A DNA stretch of 64,000 nt from Rhizobium sp. WYCCWR10014 (GCF_001657485.1 NZ_LXFU01000049.1:64316-128315), one strand, 5' to 3'; shown: positions 27,322 through 36,459, counted from the stretch's first letter. Numbers and translations: made by a program. Notes: generated by a model from the letters alone, not told the origin.

Positions 27322-28476
27322 ATGCCGATCGAACACGCCGCCATCATCGGCGCCGGGATATCAGGGCTGACCGCTGCCCTTGCGCTTTCGCGCCGGGGTA
27401 TCAGCTCGGAGATCTTCGAGCAGGCAGGCGAACTCACCGACATGGGCGCCGGATTGCAGGTTTCGCCGAACGCTTCCCGCATCCTGGCCGAACTCGGTAT
27501 CCTTGAAGGCCTGTCAAAGGTCTGGCTCGAGCCGGACGCGATCCGGCTGATATCGGGCAGTTCGCTCCGCCAGCTCGCGGCGGTGCCGGCCGGCAAATTC
27601 GCGCGGGAACGCTGGGGCGCTCCCTATGGCGTCCTGCACCGAACCACATTGCAAAAAGCGCTTTTGGCTGCGGTTGCAGCCGACCCGCTCTGCCGGCTTC
27701 ACCTTGGCGTGCGGATAGATTCGACCCTACCGCCTTTCGAGCGGGCGGCCGATGTTGTGATCGGCGCCGACGGCGTCTGGTCGAAGCTTCGGCAATCCAT
27801 TCCGGGCAGCCCCTCGCCGCGCTTTTCCGGCAATATTGCCTACCGCTTCACCATTGCCGAAACGGAGGCGCCCGGTTTCCTCGACCGGGCAAGCGTTTCG
27901 GCTTTTCTCGGCGGCTCGGCACATCTCGTCTGCTATCCGCTGAGGGAAAGCGGCAGCTTCAACATGGTGGCGATCACCGCCGGCAATATCGCGCCGCAGG
28001 CCTGGCAAAGCGAGCCGACGGCCGAACAGCGGGCGCAGCTGCGGGCGCGCCTTTCCGGCTGGAACACCGCGATCGTCTCGCTGCTGGAAAAACACCGGAA
28101 GCTGACGTTCTGGCCGCTGTTCGAAACCACCGCGGGTTCCTGGCAGGACGGCCGAAAGACGGTTCTGATCGGCGACGCCGCGCATGCGATGATGCCTTTT
28201 GCCGGACAGGGAGCGGCGATGGCGATTGAAGACGCCTACGAACTGGCGGCGTTTCTTTCGAACCGTCCCGCGGCAGAAGCGCTGGCGCGCTTCGAAAGAC
28301 ATCGGGCGCCGCGCATTGCGAGGCTTCGCCAGCGCGGCGCCTTCAACCGGTTCGCCTATCATGCGAAAGGGCCGATCCGGATCGGCCGCGATCTCGTGCT
28401 CGGCCTCAAGCCGCCGCTAAGCCTGGCGGCAGATCTCGACTGGATCTACGGCTATCGGGCTGCCCATCTGCCATGA
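27322..28476 (+). CDS. FAD-dependent monooxygenase
   Basis: The 384-residue product is a class A flavin monooxygenase of the salicylate/UbiH type. GAGISGLTAALALSRRG (residues about 10-26) is the dinucleotide-binding motif, VVIGADGVWSKLRQ is the DG motif, and GDAAHAMMPFAGQGAAMAIEDA is the GD motif that binds the ribityl chain. No membrane helix is seen. It starts 27 bp after the zinc-finger gene on the same strand, so may be cotranscribed. The aromatic substrate is unknown. Confidence 0.92.
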   Translation: MPIEHAAIIGAGISGLTAALALSRRGISSEIFEQAGELTDMGAGLQVSPNASRILAELGILEGLSKVWLEPDAIRLISGSSLRQLAAVPAGKFARERWGAPYGVLHRTTLQKALLAAVAADPLCRLHLGVRIDSTLPPFERAADVVIGADGVWSKLRQSIPGSPSPRFSGNIAYRFTIAETEAPGFLDRASVSAFLGGSAHLVCYPLRESGSFNMVAITAGNIAPQAWQSEPTAEQRAQLRARLSGWNTAIVSLLEKHRKLTFWPLFETTAGSWQDGRKTVLIGDAAHAMMPFAGQGAAMAIEDAYELAAFLSNRPAAEALARFERHRAPRIARLRQRGAFNRFAYHAKGPIRIGRDLVLGLKPPLSLAADLDWIYGYRAAHLP

Positions 28477-28507
28477 GACGCAGCCAGCGGCGACAAAGCG
28501 CATCTGG

Positions 28508-29698
28508 TCAGACCGCGCTTGCCGCCGCAAAACCCCGTTCGATATCGGCCTTGAGGTCAGCCACATCCTCGATGCCGATCTGCAGGCGGATGACCGGACC
28601 ATCCGTTGGCGCCTTGGCGACCTTGCGATCGTTGAGATAGGCATGCAAAGCGAGGCTTTCAAAGCCGCCCCAGGAATAGCCGAGACCGAAAATCCTGAGC
28701 GCGTCGAGGAAGGCATGCGCCTTTGCTCTGGACTTCTCGGGACCATCAGCGGCAAGCACGAAGGAAAAGATGCCGCTGGCGCCTTTGAAATCGCGCTTCC
28801 AGAGATGGTGAGAGGGGAAACTCGGTAGGGCCGGATGCAGCACGCGGGCGACGTCGTCCCTACCCTCCAGCCATTCCGCGATATCAAGCGCGCTTTCATA
28901 ATGCCGCTCGAGTCGCAGGCCCATGGTGCGTAATCCGCGCAGGATCTGGTAGGCATCATCGGGTGCGCCGCAAATGCCGAGCACGCCGTTCGCCTCCTTC
29001 AGCCGTTCCCAATGCTCGGCATTGGCCGAGACCGTTCCGAGCAGGATGTCGGAATGGCCGGACGGATATTTCGTCGATGCATGGATCGAGATGTCGACGC
29101 CGTAATCGAGCGGCCTGAAATAGACCGGCGTCGCCCAAGTATTGTCCATCATGACGACGGCGCCGTGGCGGTGCGCAACAGCCGAGATCGCCGGAATATC
29201 CTGCATTTCGAAGGTATTTGAGCCTGGGGCCTCGGTATGGACGAGCTTGGTGTTCGGCCGGAACAGCGCCTCGATGCCGGCGCCGATCTCGGGGTGGTAA
29301 TATTCCACCTCGACGCCGAGGCGTTTCAGCATCGTATCGCAGAAATGGCGCGTCGGGCCATAGACCGAATCGACCACCAGCGCATGATCGCCGGCAGCGA
29401 CGAAACCCAGGAACGGAATGGTGACGGCCGCAAGGCCCGACGGCACAAGAATCGTGCCGGCGGAGCCTTCGAGGGCGTCGATCGCCTCGCAGAGCGCGTC
29501 CGTCGTCGGCGTGCCGCGCGTTCCGTAGGTGTATTTCTGCGTGCGCGTCTCCATCGCTCGCGCATTCGGAAACAACACCGTCGAGGCATGCACGATGGGC
29601 GGATTGATGAAGCCGTGATAGTCGAAAGGATCGTTGCCGATATGGGTCAGGCGGGTGTTGATGCCGGCATTCTGCAGCAAGCTGTCTTTGTCTTTCAT
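28508..29698 (-). CDS. metC: cystathionine beta-lyase
   Basis: MetC converts cystathionine to homocysteine in methionine synthesis. The 396-residue product is a Cys/Met-metabolism PLP enzyme: the PLP lysine is in HASTKYPSGHSD, and VPSGLAAVTIPFLGF plus MDNTWATPVYFRPLDYG are the cofactor-binding segments. The N-terminus MKDKDSLLQNAGINTRLTHIGND is typical of rhizobial MetC. It is convergent with the monooxygenase gene and lies next to the aap operon, which is transcribed away from it. Confidence 0.92.
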   Translation of the reverse strand: MKDKDSLLQNAGINTRLTHIGNDPFDYHGFINPPIVHASTVLFPNARAMETRTQKYTYGTRGTPTTDALCEAIDALEGSAGTILVPSGLAAVTIPFLGFVAAGDHALVVDSVYGPTRHFCDTMLKRLGVEVEYYHPEIGAGIEALFRPNTKLVHTEAPGSNTFEMQDIPAISAVAHRHGAVVMMDNTWATPVYFRPLDYGVDISIHASTKYPSGHSDILLGTVSANAEHWERLKEANGVLGICGAPDDAYQILRGLRTMGLRLERHYESALDIAEWLEGRDDVARVLHPALPSFPSHHLWKRDFKGASGIFSFVLAADGPEKSRAKAHAFLDALRIFGLGYSWGGFESLALHAYLNDRKVAKAPTDGPVIRLQIGIEDVADLKADIERGFAAASAV

Positions 29699-29925
29699 GT
29701 CGGGAATAGCCTTTGGCGACGGAGACGCGAAACCGGACTTTTGGACGCCGCGCCATATCAGGTCAACCCCTGGGAGTTGATCGCCGGCGACGCAGCGAAG
29801 CGGTGGAAGCCACGATTTTCGCGTTATTTTTCCGCAATCAGGCGCCTATTTCATAGCCAAGTGCCCACGAACGCAGCGCAATCTACCAAAATGCTGAAAT
29901 TTGCCGCAATTATCGACCGCGACAC

Positions 29926-29954
29926 TTGACCATGGTGACATTTGCGACTGTGAT
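29926..29954 (+). promoter_or_regulatory. candidate aap promoter in the metC-aapJ gap
   Basis: The 363-bp gap 29699-30061 contains TTGACC (29926-29931) and TGTGAT (29949-29954), 17 bases apart, about 108 bases upstream of the aapJ start. The -35 box is good and the -10 box is poor. The rest of the gap shows no gene. An AT-rich stretch at 29815-29925 could hold the metC promoter. Known NtrC-dependent control of aap in Rhizobium leguminosarum could not be confirmed: no clear sigma-54 GG-N10-GC motif was found. Confidence 0.35.
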
Positions 29955-30061
29955 AGAACAACTCGCGCCGGGAGGGTGTCGAGAAAATGGGGAGGCGGCA
30001 GAGTTTTTCCGCCGAAACTTCCCACAAGAAAATACAAGACAACGGAAAAGGTTGGGAAAAA

Positions 30062-31087
30062 ATGAAGAACAAGCTTCTGTCCGCAACGATCGGCGCAGCA
30101 GTTTTCGCTCTTGGCGCTTCGGCTGCTTCGGCCACGACACTCACAGATGTCAAGGCAAAGGGTTTCGTTCAGTGCGGCGTCAATACCGGCCTTACCGGCT
30201 TTGCCGCACCTGACGCTTCCGGCAATTGGGCCGGCTTCGACGTCGACTTCTGCAAGGCCGTCGCTTCGGCGGTGTTCGGCGACCCCACCAAGGTCAAGTA
30301 CACGCCGACAAATGCGAAGGAACGCTTCACCGCTCTGCAGTCCGGTGAAATCGACGTCCTCTCGCGCAATACGACCTGGACGATCAATCGCGACACCGCA
30401 CTCGGCTTCAACTTCCGTCCCGTCACCTATTATGACGGCCAGGGCTTCATGGTGCGCAAGGGCCTGAATGTGAAGTCGGCTCTCGAACTTTCCGGCGCCG
30501 CAATCTGCGTGCAGTCGGGCACGACCACCGAACTGAACCTCGCCGATTACTTCAAGACGAACAATCTGCAGTACAATCCGGTCGTCTTCGAAAATCTTCC
30601 TGAGGTCAACGCCGCCTACGACGCCGGTCGTTGCGACGTTTACACGACCGACCAGTCCGGTCTCTATTCGTTGCGTCTGACGCTGAAGAATCCCGACGAA
30701 CACGTCATCCTTCCTGAGATCATCTCCAAGGAGCCGCTTGGCCCGGCTGTCCGTCAGGGTGATGATCAGTGGTTCGATATCGTTTCCTGGACGGCTTATG
30801 CGCTGATCAATGCCGAAGAGTTCGGCATCACCCAGGCAAATGTCGACGAGATGAAGAACTCGCCGAACCCTGATATCAAGCGCTTCCTCGGCAGCGAAAC
30901 GGACACCAAGATCGGCACCGATCTCGGCCTGACCAATGATTGGGCCGCGAACGTCATCAAGGGCGTCGGCAACTATGGCGAAATCTTCGAGCGCAACATC
31001 GGCCAGGGCAGCCCGCTCAAGATCGCACGCGGCTTGAATGCTCTGTGGAACAAGGGCGGCATCCAGTACGCACCGCCGGTTCGTTAA
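30062..31087 (+). CDS. aapJ: general L-amino acid ABC transporter binding protein AapJ
   Basis: AapJ is the periplasmic receptor of the broad-range amino acid importer. The 341-residue product has a Sec signal peptide (MKNKLLSATIGAAVFALGAS, cleaved near ASA-TT), followed by LTDVKAKGFVQCGVNTGLTGFAAPD and the family 3 binding domain with DFCKAVASAVFGD. The ATG at 30062 is chosen because the upstream in-frame ORF start lacks signal-peptide character. It begins the aapJQMP operon and is separated from aapQ by 103 bp, a common arrangement that lets the receptor be made in excess. Confidence 0.96.
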   Translation: MKNKLLSATIGAAVFALGASAASATTLTDVKAKGFVQCGVNTGLTGFAAPDASGNWAGFDVDFCKAVASAVFGDPTKVKYTPTNAKERFTALQSGEIDVLSRNTTWTINRDTALGFNFRPVTYYDGQGFMVRKGLNVKSALELSGAAICVQSGTTTELNLADYFKTNNLQYNPVVFENLPEVNAAYDAGRCDVYTTDQSGLYSLRLTLKNPDEHVILPEIISKEPLGPAVRQGDDQWFDIVSWTAYALINAEEFGITQANVDEMKNSPNPDIKRFLGSETDTKIGTDLGLTNDWAANVIKGVGNYGEIFERNIGQGSPLKIARGLNALWNKGGIQYAPPVR

Positions 31088-31190
31088 TCGAGCTTAGGCA
31101 TGAAATCCCGGGAAGGCGGCCGAGCCGCCCTCCCATCTTCCAAAAAGCAAAAAGAAAGCCCGAAAACGGGCACAAGGGGATTGGCGCGGC

Positions 31191-32393
31191 ATGACGCATG
31201 AGGCTGTGGATACGACACCTTTGCATGGCACCGGCTGGAGTTTCCGGTCGGCAATGTACGACCCGAAATACCGGAGCATATTTTACCAGCTTCTAACAAT
31301 CGTTATTCTCGTGGGCTTTGTGTGGTGGGTGGCCCACAACACGGCCGTCAACCTTGCGCGCAGCAACACGGCATCGGGTTTCGGCTTTCTTCGCGGTCGC
31401 GCCGGTTTCGAAATCGGCCAGTCGCTGATCGGCTTTTCGAGTGACTCGACTTATGCGCGCGCACTTCTCGTCGGTATTCTGAATACCTTGCTGGTGGCGG
31501 TGACCGGCATCTTCACGGCGACTATCATCGGCTTCCTGATCGGGATCGGCCGGCTGTCGCGCAATTGGCTGATTGCAAAGCTCTGCACGGTCTATGTTGA
31601 GGTTTTCCGCAACATTCCGCCGCTGCTCGTCATCTTTTTCTGGTATCTCGGCGTTCTCTCCGTCTTGCCGCAGCCGCGCGAGTCGGTAGGTCTGCCGTTC
31701 AGCATGTACCTCAACAACAGAGGACTAGCCTTCCCTAGGCCGATTTTCGAGACAGGCATGATAGCGGTCGGCATCGCCCTGCTGATTGCGATTGTTGCCA
31801 CCATCATCATCGCGCGCTGGGCCCACAAACGCCAAGCCGCAACCGGCCAGCCGTTCCACACCGTATGGACGGCGATCGCGCTGATCGTCGGCTTGCCATT
31901 GCTGGTCTTCGTTGTCTCCGGCTTTCCGCTCACCTTCGACGTTCCGGTTGCCGGAAAATTCAACCTGACGGGCGGCTCCGTCGTCGGTCCCGAATTCATG
32001 TCGCTGTTTCTCGCTCTGTCCTTCTATACCGCCTCGTTCATCGCCGAGATCGTTCGCGGCGGCATTCGCGGCGTTCCAAAGGGACAATCCGAAGCAGCCG
32101 GCGCGCTGGGGCTGCATCCGTCGAGCGTGACGAGACTTGTCGTGGTGCCGCAGGCGCTGCGCATCATCATCCCGCCGCTGACGAGCCAGTACCTGAACCT
32201 GACCAAGAACTCCTCACTCGCCATCGCGATCGGTTTCTCGGATCTCGTTGCCGTCGGTGGCACGATCCTCAATCAGAGCGGTCAAGCGATCGAGATCGTC
32301 TGCATCTGGGGTATCGTCTATCTCAGCTTGAGCATTCTCACGTCGCTGTTCATGAATTGGTTCAATGCCAAGATGGCACTGGTGGAGAGATAA
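31191..32393 (+). CDS. aapQ: general L-amino acid ABC transporter permease AapQ
   Basis: The 400-residue product is one of two permeases of the AapJQMP importer. It has the BPD_transp_1 fold with about eight membrane helices. The ATPase-contacting EAA loop is QSEAAGALGLHPSSVTRLVVVPQALR near residue 310. The start ATG 31191 follows an AGGGGATTGGCGCGGC stretch. It overlaps or abuts aapM by one base, so the two permeases are translationally linked. Confidence 0.96.
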   Translation: MTHEAVDTTPLHGTGWSFRSAMYDPKYRSIFYQLLTIVILVGFVWWVAHNTAVNLARSNTASGFGFLRGRAGFEIGQSLIGFSSDSTYARALLVGILNTLLVAVTGIFTATIIGFLIGIGRLSRNWLIAKLCTVYVEVFRNIPPLLVIFFWYLGVLSVLPQPRESVGLPFSMYLNNRGLAFPRPIFETGMIAVGIALLIAIVATIIIARWAHKRQAATGQPFHTVWTAIALIVGLPLLVFVVSGFPLTFDVPVAGKFNLTGGSVVGPEFMSLFLALSFYTASFIAEIVRGGIRGVPKGQSEAAGALGLHPSSVTRLVVVPQALRIIIPPLTSQYLNLTKNSSLAIAIGFSDLVAVGGTILNQSGQAIEIVCIWGIVYLSLSILTSLFMNWFNAKMALVER

Positions 32394-32394
32394 G

Positions 32395-33549
32395 ATGTCG
32401 GTCGCCGATAAACCCTTTGTCAGAACGTCCATCCTTGCCGCCGAACCGCCGCCGCCCGGCGAGAGGGGAGCCGTCGCCTGGATACGCCGCAATCTCCTGG
32501 CAACCCCGAAGGACGTGATCCTGACGATCCTCGCTCTTGCGCTCATCGCATGGGCCGTGCCGCATCTCGTCAACTGGCTGTTCATCCAGGCCGTATGGTC
32601 CGGGCCGGACCGCACATTCTGCGCAACAACGATCCAGGGCGGCATCCAGCCCGACGGCTGGAGTGGTGCATGCTGGGCCTTCATCAGCGCCAAATACAAT
32701 CAGTTTATCTTCGGCCGCTATCCGCTCGATGAGCGTTGGAGGCCGGCGATCGTCGGGATTTTGTTCATTCTGCTGCTGGTTCCGATGCTGATCCCGTCTG
32801 CGCCGCGCAAAGGCCTGAACGCCATTCTTCTGTTCGCCGTCCTGCCGATCATCGCCTTCTGGCTTCTTCACGGCGGCTTCGGCCTCGAAGTGGTGGAGAC
32901 TCCGCTCTGGGGTGGCTTGATGGTGACGCTCGTCCTGTCCTTTGTCGGTATTGCCGTCTCCCTACCCTGCGGCATTCTGCTTGCGCTGGGACGCCGCTCG
33001 AAGATGCCCGTCATCCGGATGCTTTGCGTCACCTTCATCGAGGTCATTCGAGGCGTTCCGCTGATCACCGTTCTGTTCATGGCAAGTGTCATGCTGCCGC
33101 TCTTCCTTCCCACAGGCTGGAACGTCGACAAACTGCTCCGGGCGCTGATCGGTGTGTCGATCTTCACGTCGGCCTATATGGCGGAAGTGATCCGCGGCGG
33201 CCTTCAGGCGATCCCGAAGGGACAGTTCGAAGGCGCCGATTCACTTGGCCTCGGCTATTGGCAAAAGACCCGGCTGATCATCATGCCGCAGGCCATCAAG
33301 CTGGTCATCCCCAGCATCGTGAACACCTTCATCGGAACGTTCAAGGACACGTCGCTGGTCACCATTATCGGCATGTTCGATCTGCTTGGCATCGTCAAGC
33401 TGAACTTCTCCGATGCCAACTGGGCAAGCGCCGTCACGCCGATCACGGGCCTGATCTTCGCGGGCTTCATCTTCTGGCTGTTCTGCTTCGGCATGTCGCG
33501 CTATTCAGGCTTCATGGAACGTCATCTCGATACCGGCCACAAACGATAA
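32395..33549 (+). CDS. aapM: general L-amino acid ABC transporter permease AapM
   Basis: AapM is the second permease, 384 residues, with an EAA loop (QFEGADSLGLGYWQKTRLIIMPQAIK) near the C-terminus. A large periplasmic segment lies in the first third (CATTIQGGIQPDGWSGACWAF). The start is ATG 32395 immediately after the aapQ stop. A short in-frame extension overlaps aapQ and is rejected. It forms the transmembrane channel with AapQ and is energised by AapP. Confidence 0.96.
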   Translation: MSVADKPFVRTSILAAEPPPPGERGAVAWIRRNLLATPKDVILTILALALIAWAVPHLVNWLFIQAVWSGPDRTFCATTIQGGIQPDGWSGACWAFISAKYNQFIFGRYPLDERWRPAIVGILFILLLVPMLIPSAPRKGLNAILLFAVLPIIAFWLLHGGFGLEVVETPLWGGLMVTLVLSFVGIAVSLPCGILLALGRRSKMPVIRMLCVTFIEVIRGVPLITVLFMASVMLPLFLPTGWNVDKLLRALIGVSIFTSAYMAEVIRGGLQAIPKGQFEGADSLGLGYWQKTRLIIMPQAIKLVIPSIVNTFIGTFKDTSLVTIIGMFDLLGIVKLNFSDANWASAVTPITGLIFAGFIFWLFCFGMSRYSGFMERHLDTGHKR

Positions 33550-33583
33550 GAACGCTAAAACGATAAGAATGAGGGAAAATATC

Positions 33584-34357
33584 ATGGCTGAAGCTCCAGC
33601 GAAAAAGCTCACCGTTTCCGCGACGGAAGTGGCGGTCGAGATCGTCAACATGAACAAGTGGTACGGCGATTTCCACGTGCTGCGCGACATCAACCTGAAG
33701 GTCATGCGCGGCGAGCGCATCGTTATCGCCGGCCCGTCGGGCTCCGGCAAGTCGACGATGATCCGCTGCATCAACCGCCTGGAAGAGCATCAGAAGGGTC
33801 GCATCATCGTCGACGGCACCGAGCTCACCAACGACCTGAAAAAGATCGACGAGGTGCGGCGCGAAGTCGGCATGGTGTTCCAGCACTTCAACCTCTTCCC
33901 GCATCTGACGATCCTGGAAAACTGCACGCTGGCGCCGATCTGGGTGCGCAAAATGCCGAAGAAGCAGGCCGAAGAAGTGGCCATGCACTTCCTGAAGCGG
34001 GTCAAAATTCCCGAGCAGGCGAACAAATATCCGGGCCAGCTCTCCGGCGGCCAGCAGCAGCGCGTGGCGATCGCGCGGTCGCTGTGCATGAACCCGAAGA
34101 TCATGCTGTTCGACGAGCCGACCTCCGCACTCGATCCCGAAATGATCAAGGAAGTGCTCGACACCATGGTGGGGCTTGCCGAGGAAGGCATGACCATGCT
34201 TTGCGTCACGCATGAAATGGGCTTTGCCCGCCAGGTTGCCAACCGCGTCATCTTCATGGACCAAGGCCAGATCGTCGAGCAGAATTCGCCGGCCGAGTTC
34301 TTTGACAATCCGCAGCATGAACGCACCAAGCTGTTCCTCAGCCAGATCCTGCACTGA
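33584..34357 (+). CDS. aapP: general L-amino acid ABC transporter ATPase AapP
   Basis: The 257-residue ATPase powers the importer. It has Walker A (GPSGSGKST), the Q-loop (MVFQHFNLFPHLTILEN), the signature LSGGQQQRVAIARSL, Walker B (MLFDEPTSALDPEM) and the H-loop (CVTHEMGF). The ATG 33584 gives MAEAPAKK, as in known AapP proteins. It ends the operon, with a terminator 25 bases past the stop. Confidence 0.97.
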   Translation: MAEAPAKKLTVSATEVAVEIVNMNKWYGDFHVLRDINLKVMRGERIVIAGPSGSGKSTMIRCINRLEEHQKGRIIVDGTELTNDLKKIDEVRREVGMVFQHFNLFPHLTILENCTLAPIWVRKMPKKQAEEVAMHFLKRVKIPEQANKYPGQLSGGQQQRVAIARSLCMNPKIMLFDEPTSALDPEMIKEVLDTMVGLAEEGMTMLCVTHEMGFARQVANRVIFMDQGQIVEQNSPAEFFDNPQHERTKLFLSQILH

Positions 34358-34381
34358 AGCAGGGAGCTGAAGCTTTTATAG

Positions 34382-34415
34382 GACCCGCCGTGCCTTCCGG
34401 CTCGGCGGGTCTTTT
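34382..34415 (+). terminator. terminator of aapJQMP
   Basis: GACCCGCCG (34382-34390) pairs with CGGCGGGTC (34403-34411) around a 12-base loop, then four T residues follow. The minus-strand gene next door ends six bases past it. Confidence 0.85.
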
Positions 34416-34420
34416 CACGT

Positions 34421-35029
34421 TCAGCGAGAGGCTGTCGCCTGCAGAAGACTGCAGAGACCGGCAAGACCGGAATCGGAGCCGCCTGAACCGGAGATATCGG
34501 CGCAACGGACGAGCATCTTGCGCTGCTCATTGACCGGCCTCGACCGGAAAGCCTCCAGGGTGCGGATCTGGGACGCACTAAGGCTACGCTCAGCCGCGGG
34601 TCTCCCGCTGCTGCCTGCCCCATCTACCCTGCCGATGGCGAGATCGGCATCGACGCCATTACCGCTACCGACCGAGGCCGTGGCGTTGGCATCGATTCCA
34701 TCGGAACCGCCGGTGCGTGCATTGAGATCGGCATTGACGCCGCGCCCGCCGCCAGCCCTGGCATTGACATCGGCATCGATGCCCCGGCCACCGCCGGCAT
34801 TGGCGGTCGCATCGGCATTGACGCCGTTCGAGCCGCCAACGGAAGCATTGGCATCGGCGCTGATGCCGCTCCCACTGCCAATGGAAGCCCCGACATCGGC
34901 GCTGACGGCATTGCCAGCATTCACCGACACACCGACATCGATCGCACGAGCATCGCTTGCCGGCATGGCAAGGAGGGCGCAGGTGGATGCAAGCACTGCA
35001 AAGGACAGTCTATTGTGGTTATAGGTCAT
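34421..35029 (-). CDS. secreted Gly/Ala/Asp-rich repeat protein
   Basis: The 202-residue product is unrecognised. It has a signal peptide (RLSFAVLASTCALLAMPAS, cleavage near ARA), then seven tandem 14-residue repeats (residues 36-133) of the form x-G-G-G-x-G-[IV]-[DNS]-A-D-[ALV]-N-A-x. The regular Gly, Asp and Asn residues resemble a beta-helical or calcium-binding-type turn array, which is inference. A C-terminal domain with two cysteines (VRCADI, GLCSLL) follows. I chose ATG 35029 (MTYNHNRLSF), after a GAGGAA site. It is monocistronic and convergent with aapP. Confidence 0.75.
   Translation of the reverse strand: MTYNHNRLSFAVLASTCALLAMPASDARAIDVGVSVNAGNAVSADVGASIGSGSGISADANASVGGSNGVNADATANAGGGRGIDADVNARAGGGRGVNADLNARTGGSDGIDANATASVGSGNGVDADLAIGRVDGAGSSGRPAAERSLSASQIRTLEAFRSRPVNEQRKMLVRCADISGSGGSDSGLAGLCSLLQATASR
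34631..34924 (-). repeat. seven tandem 42-bp coding repeats
   Basis: The DNA coding for residues 36-133 of the secreted repeat protein is seven units of 42 bp (294 bp). Units share the coding pattern for G-[IV]-x-A-D. Units 4 and 5 (both AGGGRG) are the most alike, suggesting recent duplication within the array. Confidence 0.8.
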
Positions 35030-35498
35030 GTTTTCCTCCGTTTCATTCCGCCGAACCATCTGCCCGGCAGTCGAAAATCGAGGAACGCGCGTGCCTTCGA
35101 TCGATAGGACGCCTGCAACTACAAGACGTCCATGGCAAGGCAACGTGAAGGGATGACGAATGTTTCACGACAGGGCGCGGCAAGTCGGTTCGGCGGCGTA
35201 TAATGATGTTTCACGGTTATTGAATTCCCAATCGCCCGACCGACTGTGCCAAAAGCGGGCATGTCTGCCGACAGTCGGAGGGTTGCTGAAGTATTCCCTC
35301 CGATGGCGCCAGCAATCTTCAGCTGACGGCGAATAATCCGATGGCAGCTTTTCCTTGATATCGACCACAGCTATCGCGGGCATTGGCTTTTCCACCAGCG
35401 ATTGAACATGCTAAAAATAACTCCCTTTCCGCCTGGATATATCAAGCGGGAAGTCCATGTTTCAGAATGTTCTCATCTGATGGAACTGGAGGTTTAGA
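35030..35498. other. gene-free stretch
   Basis: This 469-bp gap separates divergent genes. It contains no convincing gene. A 76-codon minus ORF at 35165-35395 has a GTG start and no recognisable domain. The sequence ATGTTTCAC occurs twice, near 35159 and 35211, and a third time at 36060; no function is claimed. The ribosome site of the DUF3597 gene (GGAGGT) ends the gap. Confidence 0.5.
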
Positions 35499-35948
35499 AT
35501 GGGCATTTTCGACAAGATCAAACATGCAATCTTCGGAGAGGCGAAAGCAGCCGAACCCGTTGCTGCCGGCGTGCCGAAGACTGAGCCGGCGCAAGCGCCT
35601 GCCTCACCGTCGGCAGCGCCCAGTCCGGCGCCTGCGGCCCCTGCCCCGCAGAGCAAACCGGTCGCCACGGCCACCGCGCCAGGCACAGCCACTGTCGATA
35701 TCGTCCCGATCCTTGACGCGGCTGTGAAGAAGAGCGGTCAGAAACTCGATTGGCGCCGCTCGATCGTAGACCTGATGAAAGCCGTCGGGATGGATGCGAG
35801 CCTGACCGAGCGCAAGGAACTTGCCGCTGAACTCGGCTATACCGGCGACACCAACGATTCCGCAAAAATGAACATGTGGCTGCACAAGGCACTGATGAAG
35901 CGGCTTTCGGAAAACGGCGGCAAGGTACCGGCCGACCTCCTGGATTGA
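35499..35948 (+). CDS. DUF3597 domain protein
   Basis: The 149-residue protein starts MGIFDKIKHAIFGEAKAAE, followed by a Pro/Ala-rich linker (residues 20-62). It ends in the DUF3597 domain (VDIVPILDAAVKKSGQKLDW to the C-terminus), which looks like a small helical LysM-adjacent-type domain in other proteins. No signal or membrane helix is seen. Function unknown. The GGAGGT ribosome site is eight bases before ATG. A strong double hairpin follows it. Confidence 0.87.
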   Translation: MGIFDKIKHAIFGEAKAAEPVAAGVPKTEPAQAPASPSAAPSPAPAAPAPQSKPVATATAPGTATVDIVPILDAAVKKSGQKLDWRRSIVDLMKAVGMDASLTERKELAAELGYTGDTNDSAKMNMWLHKALMKRLSENGGKVPADLLD

Positions 35949-35958
35949 TCGATGACGG

Positions 35959-36042
35959 ATAGCTGCCGCCATTTCTGTGGCGGCAGCTATGCGGGTAACA
36001 TCTCGGGCAAGGCGACGCCGGAACAAGGCGTCCCCTTGCCCG
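35959..36042 (+). other. two strong stem-loops downstream of the DUF3597 gene
   Basis: The first hairpin has a perfect 13-bp stem (ATAGCTGCCGCCA 35959-35971 with TGGCGGCAGCTAT 35978-35990) and a six-base loop. The second has an outer 9-bp stem (CGGGCAAGG 36004-36012 with CCTTGCCCG 36034-36042) and an inner 6-bp stem (GACGCC 36014-36019 with GGCGTC 36027-36032). Neither is followed by a T-run. They could stabilise the upstream mRNA 3' end, be a dispersed repeat, or form part of a small RNA. Confidence 0.55.
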
Positions 36043-36108
36043 CAGGCGCTGGAACCAATAATGTTTCACTCGATACTTCGATAATCGATCAGGGGAGAAT
36101 TAAGTCCA

Positions 36109-36420
36109 ATGAGATTGATGGCAGTCGTTGGTGTTGCACTCAGCCTGGCCTGTATATCGGCCGCAGAATCTCCTTCAAACTATCAATCCTACAGCGGCAT
36201 TCGGGTCGATACCGACCCGGTCCTCCTGGCTCGATACGACAAGGCACTCCAACACTGCCTGCCGGAGGCAAGCTCATGGCGACGAGGCTCGCCGGACCCG
36301 CGGAGCCTGCATTACAACGCGGCTCTCAGAAATTGCCTCTATAGACGCAGCTTCGTCGACAGAGGCGTCTACGCCTACCCCATCCCTCAGATCTACTTCG
36401 AACATTTCCTGGATCGCTGA
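36109..36420 (+). CDS. small secreted hypothetical protein
   Basis: The 103-residue protein has a short signal peptide (MRLMAVVGVALSLACISAAE). Two cysteines in the mature part (LQHCLPE, LRNCLYR) could form one disulfide. No domain was recognised. A GGGGAGAATTAAGT ribosome site precedes the ATG. An intrinsic terminator follows at 36460. It may be a real gene on that basis, but coding style is weaker than in neighbours. Confidence 0.55.
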   Translation: MRLMAVVGVALSLACISAAESPSNYQSYSGIRVDTDPVLLARYDKALQHCLPEASSWRRGSPDPRSLHYNAALRNCLYRRSFVDRGVYAYPIPQIYFEHFLDR

Positions 36421-36459
36421 GACGAGCTGAGCCGGGCGTTCCAATCTGCCAAACAAAAA

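Noticed and set aside
29846..30703. Minus-strand frame over the aapJ start
   Set aside because: Opposite-strand shadow of AapJ.
34631..34924. CRISPR-like regular repeats
   Set aside because: The 42-bp units are contiguous coding repeats without unique spacers.
34518..35024. Plus-strand Pro/Ala/Ser-rich frame over the secreted repeat gene
   Set aside because: It mirrors the 42-bp repeats; the minus-strand protein has a signal peptide and ribosome site.
35165..35395. 76-codon minus-strand frame in the 35 kb gap
   Set aside because: GTG start, no recognised domain, codon use unlike neighbours.
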